In this document: positions 43,031-51,176 of the stretch, one piece after another
How the letters are laid out: every line of letters starts with the position of its first letter
Numbering within the stretch: the stretch's first letter is position 1
From: UBA6049 sp965662345
GTDB taxonomy: Bacteria > Bacteroidota > Bacteroidia > Flavobacteriales_G > Salibacteraceae
DNA length: 64,000 nt
NCBI GenBank assembly: GCA_965662345.1
Contig: CBFIHE010000001.1
Location: forward strand, 62,001 to 126,000
Direction of reading: 5' to 3'
Made by a program: the position numbers and the translations under genes
Notes under the pieces: generated by a model
What the model saw: the letters and a program-made list of their open reading frames with translations, nothing else
Told to the model about the DNA's origin: nothing
The model's database searches: none

Positions 43031-43399
43031 TTAAGAGCTTCCATCAATCAACAGGCCCTCTTGAATCCACTGATTAACTTGAAGGTCATCAATCTGATCG
43101 ATTTGAGTAAATACAACCCGGTAAACTTCTTTTCTTCCTTCGGCCTTTAATAGTCCTTCTTCATTGAAGAGTAAATGCCCTCATGTAAACCCTAGTGCCA
43201 CGCCTTTTTTCAGATTACCCCATGGAATACTTGCTTGCCAAATGAATGCAATCCGATGCTTGGCATAATAAAAGGGTGCGCCAAAAGCCTTTTTCTCTGT
43301 AATATGAGGCCGAGATTCCAACAGAAGGTGGCGTAGCCTTAGAGCAATTTTCTTTTCGTTTTGCGGGAGTCCGTCAAATAAATAGTCTAGTTCGGTCAT
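43031..43399 (-). pseudogene. DUF1801-family gene broken by an in-frame TGA
   Basis: Starting at the ATG at 43399, 72 residues of a DUF1801-like protein (ELDYLFDGLPQNEKKIALRL, KKAFGAPFYYAKHRIAFI, KKGVALGFT) end at a TGA at 43181-43183. The same frame continues for 49 codons after the stop (GHLLFNEEGLLKAEGRKEVY, then VNQWIQEGLLIDGSS) to a TAA at 43031-43033, giving the family-like length of 122. A single TGG-to-TGA or CGA-to-TGA change explains it. DUF1801 proteins are small soluble proteins of uncertain function. Confidence 0.85.
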
Positions 43400-43443
43400 A
43401 AGAAAAGTTCAGGCTATCTTGTTCTATGCTAAATTAGAACAAG

Positions 43444-44175
43444 ATGAAATTATTTCTTCCCGTGATATTGTTTTTGACTCTTTTATTCGGTTGTTCAGAT
43501 AAGGAAGAGGTAAAAAATGTTGTGGTACAAATACCTCCTGTTGAAGATTCAACTCAAACGCCTAAATACGATTCGGTCATCAATTACCTCGCATTGGGTG
43601 ATTCGTATACCATAGGAGAAAGTGTTGATTCTGTAAACAGATGGCCTGCCAAGTTGGCTGCTGCACTCACAGATTCTTTAGGTAGTGAAGTTGATTTGCA
43701 GTTTATTGCTAAAACGGGCTGGACAACAGATGAGCTCAATGCAGGTATTGATAATGCTATTTTGAATGAGTCTTACAACTTGGTTTCCTTATTAATTGGT
43801 GTAAATAATCAATATAGAGGGAGGTCGGTATCTACATTCATCCCAGAGTTTGAAGGACTTTTAAAACGTGCCATTGATTTTGTCAAATCCGATAGTAACC
43901 GTGTATTTGTAGTGAGTATTCCAGATTATGGTTACACCCCTTTCGGCCAATCAAATCAAACCAACATTTCAGCAGACTTAGCTTTGTACAATCAAGCCAT
44001 TGATAGTGTTTGCGCTTCTTATGGAATTAGTTATGTGTATATTACAGATATATCAGAAGCAGGCATTGAGGAGCCAACCTTGGTAGCCCCAGACGGGTTG
44101 CACCCATCAGGTGATCAATACAGCCTATGGGTAGAACGCATATTTCCTGTGGTAAAGGAAAAACTTACCCTTTAA
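43444..44175 (+). CDS. SGNH/GDSL hydrolase lipoprotein
   Basis: This 243-residue protein has a lipobox LLFGC (Cys17), so it is probably a lipoprotein. Block I is ALGDSYTIGES (nucleophile Ser), block III LLIGVNNQYRG, and block V APDGLHPSGDQY gives the catalytic Asp and His. It is likely an esterase, deacetylase or lipase acting in the periplasm or at the surface; substrate unknown. The last 11 bases overlap the convergent channel gene. Confidence 0.9.
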   Translation: MKLFLPVILFLTLLFGCSDKEEVKNVVVQIPPVEDSTQTPKYDSVINYLALGDSYTIGESVDSVNRWPAKLAAALTDSLGSEVDLQFIAKTGWTTDELNAGIDNAILNESYNLVSLLIGVNNQYRGRSVSTFIPEFEGLLKRAIDFVKSDSNRVFVVSIPDYGYTPFGQSNQTNISADLALYNQAIDSVCASYGISYVYITDISEAGIEEPTLVAPDGLHPSGDQYSLWVERIFPVVKEKLTL

Positions 44176-45427
44176 GTTTGGCGAAGTCTGCTCCAGTTGG
44201 AGATTCAAATAATTCCAATTCGAAATAAGGAATACTGGCCAAAGCGTGGTCAAAAATATCTGCTATAATATATTCATAACTAACCCAGCGTTTGTCTGAG
44301 CTAAAACAATAAATCTCAACGGGAATACCTTTATCCGTTGGCTCAAGTTGGCGTACCATAAGAGTCATCTCTTTATTTAGGGCAGAATGGTTCTCTAAGT
44401 ATTCTGTCATATACTTTCTGAAAAGACCTAGGTTCGTAAGGTTTCTACCGTTTATAGATAAGGTTTTATCAGCCCCTATTTTCTCATTGTAGGCGTCAAT
44501 GTCTTGTTGCCGATCTGTAATGTATTGATTCAAGTATTGAATTTGCTTGAATTTGGGTAAATCTTCTTTGTTTAGAAACCGAACGCTTCTTTGTTTTACA
44601 TGCAAAGCTCGTTTTATGCGTCTCCCACCGCTGCTTTGCATACCGCGCCAATTCTTGAAAGAATTGCTTATTAATGCATAAGTAGGAATGGTGGTAATAG
44701 TCATATCCCAGTTTTGAACTTTCACAGTGGTTAAGTTAATTTCCATAACATCACCATCTGCACCATAAGATGGCATAGAAATCCAGTCGCCCACTCTAAC
44801 CATGTCAAATGAGCTCATTTGGATACTCGCTACAAAGCCCATGATCGTATCTCTGAAAATCAATAAAAGCACAGCCGATGCTGCCCCCAAAGCAGTGAAG
44901 AAGGTCCATACATCTTTTCCTGTAAGCTCAGAGAAAATAAGAATGCCTCCAATAAAGTACAGTATAATATTTACAACTTGTACATAGCTGTCTATGGGCT
45001 TGTCTTTAAAGCTTTCACGCGTTTTCAAGAAAGCTTTGGTGCCGTTTAAACCTGAGCGAATAAGTAATATAACCAGGATAATGATATACACATCCATTAT
45101 CTCTACGGCTATAGGAATTAGTCTTGGAAAGTCTTCAAAGACAAACGGAACACCCTGTAGAATGATAATGCTAGGTATAATGTGACTTAAGTTATTTGTA
45201 GCCTTGCTTTGAATGAGATAATCATCCCATTTAGATTTTGTGGTAGCCGCAAAACGATGTAGTGTATTGATTAAGATACTGCGTGTGATAAAGTCTACCA
45301 GCACTACTGCTAGGGTGAGGAGAGCAACAAGAAGAATAAGCTTAACGTAAATAGCAATGTCTTTAGGAACGCCTATGCCTATGAGAAAATCGAGAATGTA
45401 TGTTGCTGTTTGTTGTTGAATCTCCAT
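44165..45427 (-). CDS. YbdG-like (MscM-type) mechanosensitive channel
   Basis: This 420-residue membrane protein has about five spans in the first 200 residues, then an MscS-like pore (FFTALGAASAVLLLIFRDTIMGF) and beta domain (VRVGDWISMPSYGADGDVMEI, ISNSFKNWRGM). A distinctive insert follows, rich in charged residues (about 290-340). Length and insert match E. coli YbdG, an osmotic-shock channel of small conductance. It is architecturally different from the large channel at 27172. No operon partner. Confidence 0.9.
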   Translation of the reverse strand: MEIQQQTATYILDFLIGIGVPKDIAIYVKLILLVALLTLAVVLVDFITRSILINTLHRFAATTKSKWDDYLIQSKATNNLSHIIPSIIILQGVPFVFEDFPRLIPIAVEIMDVYIIILVILLIRSGLNGTKAFLKTRESFKDKPIDSYVQVVNIILYFIGGILIFSELTGKDVWTFFTALGAASAVLLLIFRDTIMGFVASIQMSSFDMVRVGDWISMPSYGADGDVMEINLTTVKVQNWDMTITTIPTYALISNSFKNWRGMQSSGGRRIKRALHVKQRSVRFLNKEDLPKFKQIQYLNQYITDRQQDIDAYNEKIGADKTLSINGRNLTNLGLFRKYMTEYLENHSALNKEMTLMVRQLEPTDKGIPVEIYCFSSDKRWVSYEYIIADIFDHALASIPYFELELFESPTGADFAKLKG

Positions 45428-45472
45428 GTTAATACGATAAATCTTAATTACTCGAAACTATTTTGGGGGCCG

Positions 45473-45480
45473 CAAAGTTA
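45473..45480 (-). promoter_or_regulatory. -7 promoter element for the YbdG-like channel
   Basis: On the minus strand TAACTTTG, perfect consensus, 46 nt before the ATG. Confidence 0.4.
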
Positions 45481-45504
45481 TATTAGTCAAACGTTTCTAA
45501 ACGC

Positions 45505-45512
45505 TACCTTAG
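45505..45512 (+). promoter_or_regulatory. Possible -7 element abutting the vWA gene start
   Basis: TACCTTAG, one base from consensus, with its G exactly 5 nt before the ATG at 45517. Confidence 0.3.
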
Positions 45513-45516
45513 AAGA

Positions 45517-46626
45517 ATGATTGGATACCAATTCTCAAAGTATACATCAGAGAAAGATGAGCGGTCGCTTTTTGACCAATTACTAGATATTTTCATGGAA
45601 ATGCTCGTTTACACCAACGGAGATGTAGACGAAGCAATAGATTGGTTGAAGGAGGTAGATAGAGAACACAATCTAACCAATGAAGATTATTCAATAGATG
45701 ATTTTATTGAAGAGCTCAAGCAAAAAGGATTTATAGATGATGGCTCAGGCAAAGGTCAAGGCCCAGGCAAACGAAAGATCACCGCCAAAAGCGAACAAGT
45801 TATTCGGCAACGTGCGCTGGATCAGGTGTTTGGCAAAATGAAAAGAGCAGCTTCTGGAAAGCATCGTTCTAAAGAAGCCGGAGCAGGAGATGAGCGCACT
45901 ACAGATCGAAGGCCGTTTAGATTTGGAGATAAGTCTGAACAAATAGATTTTACACAGAGCTTCAAAAACGCTCAAGTGAGGCATGGGATAGGAAACTTTA
46001 ACCTCTCTGAAGATGACTTAGAAGTTGTTGAGAATCAACAGCAGACCAGGGCTTCTACTGTGCTAATGATAGATATATCACACTCTATGATTTTGTATGG
46101 AGAAGATCGAATTACTCCTGCGAAAAAAGTAGCTATGGCCCTTAGTGAGCTAATCACCAAACGTTACCCAAATGATACGCTGGATATCGTGGTTTTTGGT
46201 AATGATGCCTGGCAAGTAAGCATCAAAGATTTACCGTATTTATCGGTTGGTCCATACCATACCAACACCGTAGCTGGACTGGAATTAGCAATGGATTTAT
46301 TGCGTAGAAGACGGAATCCAAATAAGCAAATTTTCATGATTACAGATGGTAAACCCTCTTGCTTAAAAATAGATGGAGAATACTACAAAAATAGTTTTGG
46401 GCTAGATCCAAAAATCGTGAATAAGACTTTGAATTTAGCGGTTCAGTGTAAAAAAATTCATATTCCTATTACCACCTTTATGATTGCGAGAGACCCATAT
46501 TTACAGCAGTTTGTAGAAGAGTTTACTCAGGCAAATCAAGGCAAAGCCTTCTACACAAGTCTCAAAGGATTGGGAAATTTCATTTTTGAAGATTACGAAA
46601 ACAATAGAAGAAGAAATACGAGATGA
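45517..46626 (+). CDS. vWA-domain protein of a MoxR/Mg-chelatase-like pair
   Basis: 369 residues without a signal peptide. The first 170 are charged and partly basic (KGQGPGKRKITAKSEQ). The vWA domain has the MIDAS motif DISHS (D-x-S-x-S), a conserved Thr in YHTNT and Asp in ITDGKPS, so it should bind a metal ion. It overlaps the AAA+ ATPase gene by 4 bases (ATGA). vWA/AAA+ pairs act as metal-insertion or protein-remodelling machines in which the ATPase drives the vWA subunit; the client is unknown. Confidence 0.88.
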   Translation: MIGYQFSKYTSEKDERSLFDQLLDIFMEMLVYTNGDVDEAIDWLKEVDREHNLTNEDYSIDDFIEELKQKGFIDDGSGKGQGPGKRKITAKSEQVIRQRALDQVFGKMKRAASGKHRSKEAGAGDERTTDRRPFRFGDKSEQIDFTQSFKNAQVRHGIGNFNLSEDDLEVVENQQQTRASTVLMIDISHSMILYGEDRITPAKKVAMALSELITKRYPNDTLDIVVFGNDAWQVSIKDLPYLSVGPYHTNTVAGLELAMDLLRRRRNPNKQIFMITDGKPSCLKIDGEYYKNSFGLDPKIVNKTLNLAVQCKKIHIPITTFMIARDPYLQQFVEEFTQANQGKAFYTSLKGLGNFIFEDYENNRRRNTR

Positions 46627-48116
46627 GCATACCATCAAAACCTCAGATTAAGACACTTGGCGAACTAAAACAATCTGGTTACATATCCAAATCAGTAAAA
46701 GAAGAACTGCGTTCAAACCTCATGGATAAAATGAGAATGAGAGAATCTGTTTTTCATGATGTGCTTGGTTATGAGCATACCGTAATTCCCGACATAGAGC
46801 GCGCCATTCTATCAATGCATAACATCAATCTATTGGGGCTTCGAGGTCAAGCTAAAACGAGTATCGCAAGGGCGATGGTACGTTTGCTAGATGAATGGAT
46901 TCCTATTTTGACTGATGGAGACTTGAATGACGATCCACTGCAACCGTTGAGCAGACGAGGAAGAGCGTCTGTAGAAGAAAATGGAGACAAAGCGGCAGTA
47001 GATTGGATACACAGAGATGAGCGGTACACAGAAAAGTTAGCTACACCAGATGTAACCATAGCAGATCTCATTGGCGATGTTGACCCCATAAAAGCCGCTA
47101 ACCTTAAGTTAAGTTACAACGATGAACGTGTGATTCATTTTGGTTTGGTTCCAAATGCAAACAGAGGAATCTTTGTGATTAATGAATTGCCAGATTTACA
47201 AGCTAGAATTCAGGTAGCGCTGTTTAATATTCTCCAAGAAGGAGACATTCAAATTAGAGGATTTAAGCTGAGGTTACCGCTTGATGTGCAGTTTGTGTTT
47301 ACGGCAAATCCTGAAGATTACACCAATAGAGGAGCAATTATCACTCCTTTAAAAGATCGTATTCAGAGCCAAATTATTACCCACTATCCAAAATCTATAG
47401 AGGTGAGCAAGAAAATCACCTTACAAGAAGCTAAGCTCACAGAGCATCAAGAGAAGAAAGTACATGTTGCAGATATATTGCATGACATGATAGAGCTACT
47501 TGCCTTTGAAGCTAGAGACAGTGAGTTTATAGATCAAAAATCTGGGGTTTCTGCTCGCTTAACCATTAGTGCTTATGAAAGCTTAGTAAGTGCAGCAGAG
47601 CGCAGAGCGATTATCAATAATGAAAAGCGAACTACGGCAAGACTAAGTGATTTAGTAGGTATAATACCTGCCATTACAGGTAAGGTGGAGTTGGTTTACG
47701 AAGGTGAGCAAGAAGGAGCTATTGGTGTTTCGTACCGTCTCATCTCAAAAGTGATAAGAAAGACATTTCCACAGTTCTTTCCAGATCCTGAAATGATTAA
47801 ACGTAGAAAAGAAGAAAATCCGTTTGAAGGAATCATTCGCTGGTTTAACACTCATGAAATTGAGTTGTTGAACGACTTACCAGATGCTAAGTATCATTCT
47901 GTATTGATTGAGATTCCTGGATTATTAGACCTAGTTAAGAAATATCACCCAAAGGCAGATGCTTCTGAACAATTCCTGTTTATGGAACTCATACTGCATG
48001 GTTTAGCAGAATTTAGCCTTCTCTCTAAACATCAAATGGACACAGGATTGAACTTTAAAGATATCATGAATTCTATGTTCTCTTTTGATGACGAGGATGA
48101 TGAGTACACGAACTAG
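46623..48116 (+). CDS. AAA+ ATPase, magnesium-chelatase-like, partner of the vWA protein
   Basis: 497 residues. The nucleotide-binding loop reads GLRGQAKTS, where Ala stands for the last Gly of the classical Walker A. The Walker B region reads GIFVINELPDL, with Asn-Glu in place of Asp-Glu. FTANPEDYTNRG (sensor 1 region) and ITPLKDRI (arginine finger region) are intact. I recall the same changes in other members of this family, so they are probably a family trait rather than decay. The C-terminal 200 residues are helical. No chlorophyll or cobalamin genes are nearby, so tetrapyrrole chelation is unlikely. Confidence 0.85.
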   Translation: MSIPSKPQIKTLGELKQSGYISKSVKEELRSNLMDKMRMRESVFHDVLGYEHTVIPDIERAILSMHNINLLGLRGQAKTSIARAMVRLLDEWIPILTDGDLNDDPLQPLSRRGRASVEENGDKAAVDWIHRDERYTEKLATPDVTIADLIGDVDPIKAANLKLSYNDERVIHFGLVPNANRGIFVINELPDLQARIQVALFNILQEGDIQIRGFKLRLPLDVQFVFTANPEDYTNRGAIITPLKDRIQSQIITHYPKSIEVSKKITLQEAKLTEHQEKKVHVADILHDMIELLAFEARDSEFIDQKSGVSARLTISAYESLVSAAERRAIINNEKRTTARLSDLVGIIPAITGKVELVYEGEQEGAIGVSYRLISKVIRKTFPQFFPDPEMIKRRKEENPFEGIIRWFNTHEIELLNDLPDAKYHSVLIEIPGLLDLVKKYHPKADASEQFLFMELILHGLAEFSLLSKHQMDTGLNFKDIMNSMFSFDDEDDEYTN

Positions 48117-48152
48117 TTGCATCTTTTAGGGTGATATATCCGTATAGAAATC

Positions 48153-48923
48153 ATGCAATTGCTCCAAAAGCCAGATGGTAGAAGACTGATAACCTCTTTA
48201 TGGTTTCCAGCTTTGTTTGTGGCCATAATGTGGACAGTTCATGTGTCCAGTATATTCTTGGATAAGAGTTTTGTAACCTATGGTGTGCATCCAAGAGATT
48301 GGATTGGCCTTAGAGGTATTCTTTTGAGTCCTTTTATTCATGGAGACTGGAAGCATTTAATAAATAATTCCGCCCCCATATTTCTGTTAGGCACTGCTCT
48401 TTTTTACTACTATAAAAAGGCCTCATGGTCTATTTGGCTGTATGGGGTGCTCATATCTGGTTTGTGGGTTTGGGTAGGAGGAAGGCCTTCTTTCCACATA
48501 GGAGCTAGCGGATTGGTTTATGTGTTTGCCTTTTTCCTGTTTTTTGGCGGAGTATTTAATCGGAATACGCATATGATGGGTATTTCATTGCTTATTGCCT
48601 TTTTATACGGAAGCTTGGTTTGGGGAATATTTCCTATTAAAGACGGTATAAGTTGGGAGTCGCACTTATTTGGAGCAGTACTTGGTCTAATTATGGCATT
48701 TGTATATCGAAAAGAAGGACCACAACGCAAACGCTTTCATTTAGATGATGGCTTAGAAAATCTGGAAGAAAAATATGGAGAGCAATACTGGAAAGGAGAG
48801 CAAAATCTAACCCCCAAGGCAAGGCCACTATTCATTCGATATGTGTTTAAGCCTTCAAAATCCCAAGAAAAAGTAGAGGAACAAAAAAGCCCGAAGGGCA
48901 ATTCCTCCGGGCATAAGTCGTAA
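48153..48923 (+). CDS. Rhomboid family intramembrane serine protease
   Basis: This 256-residue protein has six spans. The catalytic Ser is in HIGASGLVY and the catalytic His in ESHLFGAVLG; a conserved HGDWKHLINNS loop-helix segment is also present. A charged cytoplasmic tail of about 70 residues (rich in K and E) follows. It cleaves membrane proteins within the lipid bilayer; substrate unknown. It lies 36 nt after the AAA+ gene on the same strand and may be co-transcribed. The dnaN terminator overlaps its last codons on the other strand. Confidence 0.9.
   Translation: MQLLQKPDGRRLITSLWFPALFVAIMWTVHVSSIFLDKSFVTYGVHPRDWIGLRGILLSPFIHGDWKHLINNSAPIFLLGTALFYYYKKASWSIWLYGVLISGLWVWVGGRPSFHIGASGLVYVFAFFLFFGGVFNRNTHMMGISLLIAFLYGSLVWGIFPIKDGISWESHLFGAVLGLIMAFVYRKEGPQRKRFHLDDGLENLEEKYGEQYWKGEQNLTPKARPLFIRYVFKPSKSQEKVEEQKSPKGNSSGHKS
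48883..48912 (-). terminator. dnaN terminator, within the end of the rhomboid gene
   Basis: On the minus strand, GCCCG ... CGGGC with an inner GG/CC is followed by six T. It lies inside the coding end of the convergent rhomboid gene. Confidence 0.7.
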
Positions 48924-48935
48924 AATAAACTGCTC

Positions 48936-50057
48936 CTAGCTATTTAGCATAACCGGCATAACTAGCATCAATACTTCTTCTTCATCTTCAGATACTTCAG
49001 GTAACAACAGACCAGCTCTATTTGGGGCACTCATTTCTAATACCACATTATCAGACTCTAGGTTATTCAACATCTCCATTAGGAAACGAGAGTTAAACCC
49101 GATCTCCATATCTTCTCCATTGTATTCACAAGTAAGACGTTCAGCAGCTTCATTTGAGAAATCTAGATCTTCTGCAGATATATTTAATTCGCTACCCGCA
49201 ATTTTTAAGCGTACCTGGTGTGTAGTCTTATTTGAGAAAATAGACACACGCTTGATTGAACTTAAGAATGCTGTTCTACTGATCGTAAGTTTATTAGGGT
49301 TTTCTTTTGGAATGACCGCATCATAGTTGGGGTATTTACCGTCTATTAAGCGACAAATCAACTCAACGTTATCCATTTTAAAGTAGGCATTTGTTTCGTT
49401 GTATTCAATATCAACAGAAGCGTTCAATCCGCTAGTGATGCTCTTCAATAAGTTTAGTGGCTTTTTTGGCATAATGAACGTGGCATTCTTATCGCCTTTA
49501 GCATCTAACCTGCGGTAGCGCACCAATTTATGAGCATCTGTAGCAACAAACGTGATATTATCTGTACCTAACTCTAAGTAAACACCAGACATCACAGGTC
49601 TTAACTCATCGTTACCTGTAGCAAATATGGTTTTATTGATTGCATTGAATAATGCACCTGCTTCTATCGTTAACTTGCTTGGATCTTCAACTGTTGGAAG
49701 TTTTGGGAATTCCTCACCGTTGAAACCGCTAAGCTTGTATTTACCGTTATCAGACGAAATTTCAATGCCATGAGATTCCTCATCTACTGTAAATGTTAAG
49801 GGTTGATCTGGAAATGTTTTTAAAACATCTACCAACTTACGTGCTTCCACGCAAACAATACCGTCTTTCTCAGCTTTATCTAGCTTGATAGTGGTGGTCA
49901 TGGTTGTTTCCAAATCAGAACCAGAAGCCACGAGCTCCTCACCTTTGATTTCGAACAAAAAATTATCTAGAATAGGCAGGGTGTTGTTATTATTTAATAC
50001 ACCGCTAATTGCCTGTAATTGCTTGAGCAATGATGAACTTGAGACAATGAATTTCAT
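48936..50057 (-). CDS. dnaN: DNA polymerase III subunit beta (sliding clamp)
   Basis: This 373-residue clamp encircles DNA and tethers the replicative polymerase. The family N-terminus MKFIVSSSSLLKQLQAISGV and later NTLPILDNFLFEI are clear, as is the C-terminal VLMLVMPVML. The longer in-frame start at 50102 lies upstream of the perfect -7 element (50089-50096), so the ATG at 50057 is used. It is followed upstream on the same strand by the DUF4340/gldG/gldF group, but has its own promoter. Confidence 0.97.
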   Translation of the reverse strand: MKFIVSSSSLLKQLQAISGVLNNNNTLPILDNFLFEIKGEELVASGSDLETTMTTTIKLDKAEKDGIVCVEARKLVDVLKTFPDQPLTFTVDEESHGIEISSDNGKYKLSGFNGEEFPKLPTVEDPSKLTIEAGALFNAINKTIFATGNDELRPVMSGVYLELGTDNITFVATDAHKLVRYRRLDAKGDKNATFIMPKKPLNLLKSITSGLNASVDIEYNETNAYFKMDNVELICRLIDGKYPNYDAVIPKENPNKLTISRTAFLSSIKRVSIFSNKTTHQVRLKIAGSELNISAEDLDFSNEAAERLTCEYNGEDMEIGFNSRFLMEMLNNLESDNVVLEMSAPNRAGLLLPEVSEDEEEVLMLVMPVMLNS

Positions 50058-50088
50058 GTAATCTGTAGCTTTTGCGTTCTCAAAGAGA

Positions 50089-50096
50089 CAAATATA
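50089..50096 (-). promoter_or_regulatory. -7 promoter element for dnaN
   Basis: On the minus strand TATATTTG, perfect consensus, 32 nt before the ATG at 50057. Confidence 0.5.
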
Positions 50097-50159
50097 GCCC
50101 ATAGCAATAGGTAATTGCTTTAAGCCTTAGTGATTTGCATCCTTTTTTTCAACAGGTTT

Positions 50160-51170
50160 TCAGGATTCCCGCAAAAGAAATTGCTTAAACTCTGCATCTA
50201 TTTTATCAAATACAAAGTATTGACCAATTACAAATCTCTCGTTGTCAATTAGAATGTACATACGGTCTGCATCGTAATACAGTGGATTGTAATCAAAGTC
50301 AACGCTACCTGGAGGCATCGGTTTTTTGAAGAATTTAGCTTCTCGCTTGCCACCAGATTTATCCAACACAGTTATTACCTTATACGGCACACTGCTCTTG
50401 ACAGAGTCTATAAACTGTTCACTCTTAGTCTCTTCGAATCCTTCAAAGTTAAGATCGTCAAATAAAGCAAGATGCCCTGCAACAGCCCCTGCGTTAAACT
50501 CTTCTACAGCATCGCCTTTGGCTGTGTAAAAACCATACTTAACACTGTCAATCGCTTTTATTTGGTACCCGCGTTCTTCTTCAATGGGGTATTGAACGTT
50601 CAATACATTTATATCTCCGTACTCATAGTTGAATACTCCATTGTTTTGCCACTGTTGGGCATTTACAAAGAAGCGAGGAGTGAGGAATCCAAAGAAACCT
50701 TCAATATGCATCACAAAAGGTTTGGACGCGCCTTCTAACAGCATATAAGTTCCTGTATGTTCTTGTGTGGGTCCGCCTACGTAAAATACTTTTGAGGGCT
50801 TTTCGTCTCCCATGTAAATTTCAACTTTGGTAGAATTAGAAGCCAGGTTACGAATTACTCGATCATATGCTGATTTTGATACGGGAGCTTTCACTCTCAA
50901 CGCGTTAATGGTTTCCAAGAGAAGATTGACCGCATCTGGCCTAGCCTTAGCTTTATCGTTTACTACCCAATTTTTTGTCTCTGAACGCGAAAGAGAGACG
51001 TTATTACCTTTTTTATCAGCCATGAAGATACGCGTTATGCTAGCTGTATCTTCTAAACTAAAGTTGCGTTCATCTGCTTCTAACGTAGAGCCAGTTTTAG
51101 TTTGAGTTAAGAAGTATGCTCCTACAGCCAATATGGCAAGAATGAGCAAAGAAATTCCTGTTTTCTTCAT
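50160..51170 (-). CDS. DUF4340 protein, gliding-cluster neighbour
   Basis: This 336-residue protein has one N-terminal span (ISLLILAILAVGAYFL) and a periplasmic beta-rich part with the DUF4340 opening (FSLEDTASITRIFMADKKGN, NWVVNDKAKARPDAVNLLL). It starts 6 nt after gldG and is surely co-transcribed with gldF and gldG. DUF4340 proteins often accompany GldG-like ABC components, so it may be part of the same envelope complex; the function is not established. Confidence 0.9.
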   Translation of the reverse strand: MKKTGISLLILAILAVGAYFLTQTKTGSTLEADERNFSLEDTASITRIFMADKKGNNVSLSRSETKNWVVNDKAKARPDAVNLLLETINALRVKAPVSKSAYDRVIRNLASNSTKVEIYMGDEKPSKVFYVGGPTQEHTGTYMLLEGASKPFVMHIEGFFGFLTPRFFVNAQQWQNNGVFNYEYGDINVLNVQYPIEEERGYQIKAIDSVKYGFYTAKGDAVEEFNAGAVAGHLALFDDLNFEGFEETKSEQFIDSVKSSVPYKVITVLDKSGGKREAKFFKKPMPPGSVDFDYNPLYYDADRMYILIDNERFVIGQYFVFDKIDAEFKQFLLRES

Positions 51171-51176
51171 GTTCTT

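Noticed and set aside
43181..43183. Selenocysteine at the TGA in the DUF1801 gene
   Set aside because: The family is not a known selenoprotein family and I see no SECIS-like hairpin right after the codon; a point mutation is simpler.
46623..48116. Inactive AAA+ ATPase because of altered Walker motifs
   Set aside because: The same changes seem usual for this family as I recall it, and the other ATPase motifs are intact.
45517..48116. True magnesium or cobalt chelatase for chlorophyll or cobalamin
   Set aside because: No tetrapyrrole genes are nearby and the layout fits the wider MoxR/vWA group.
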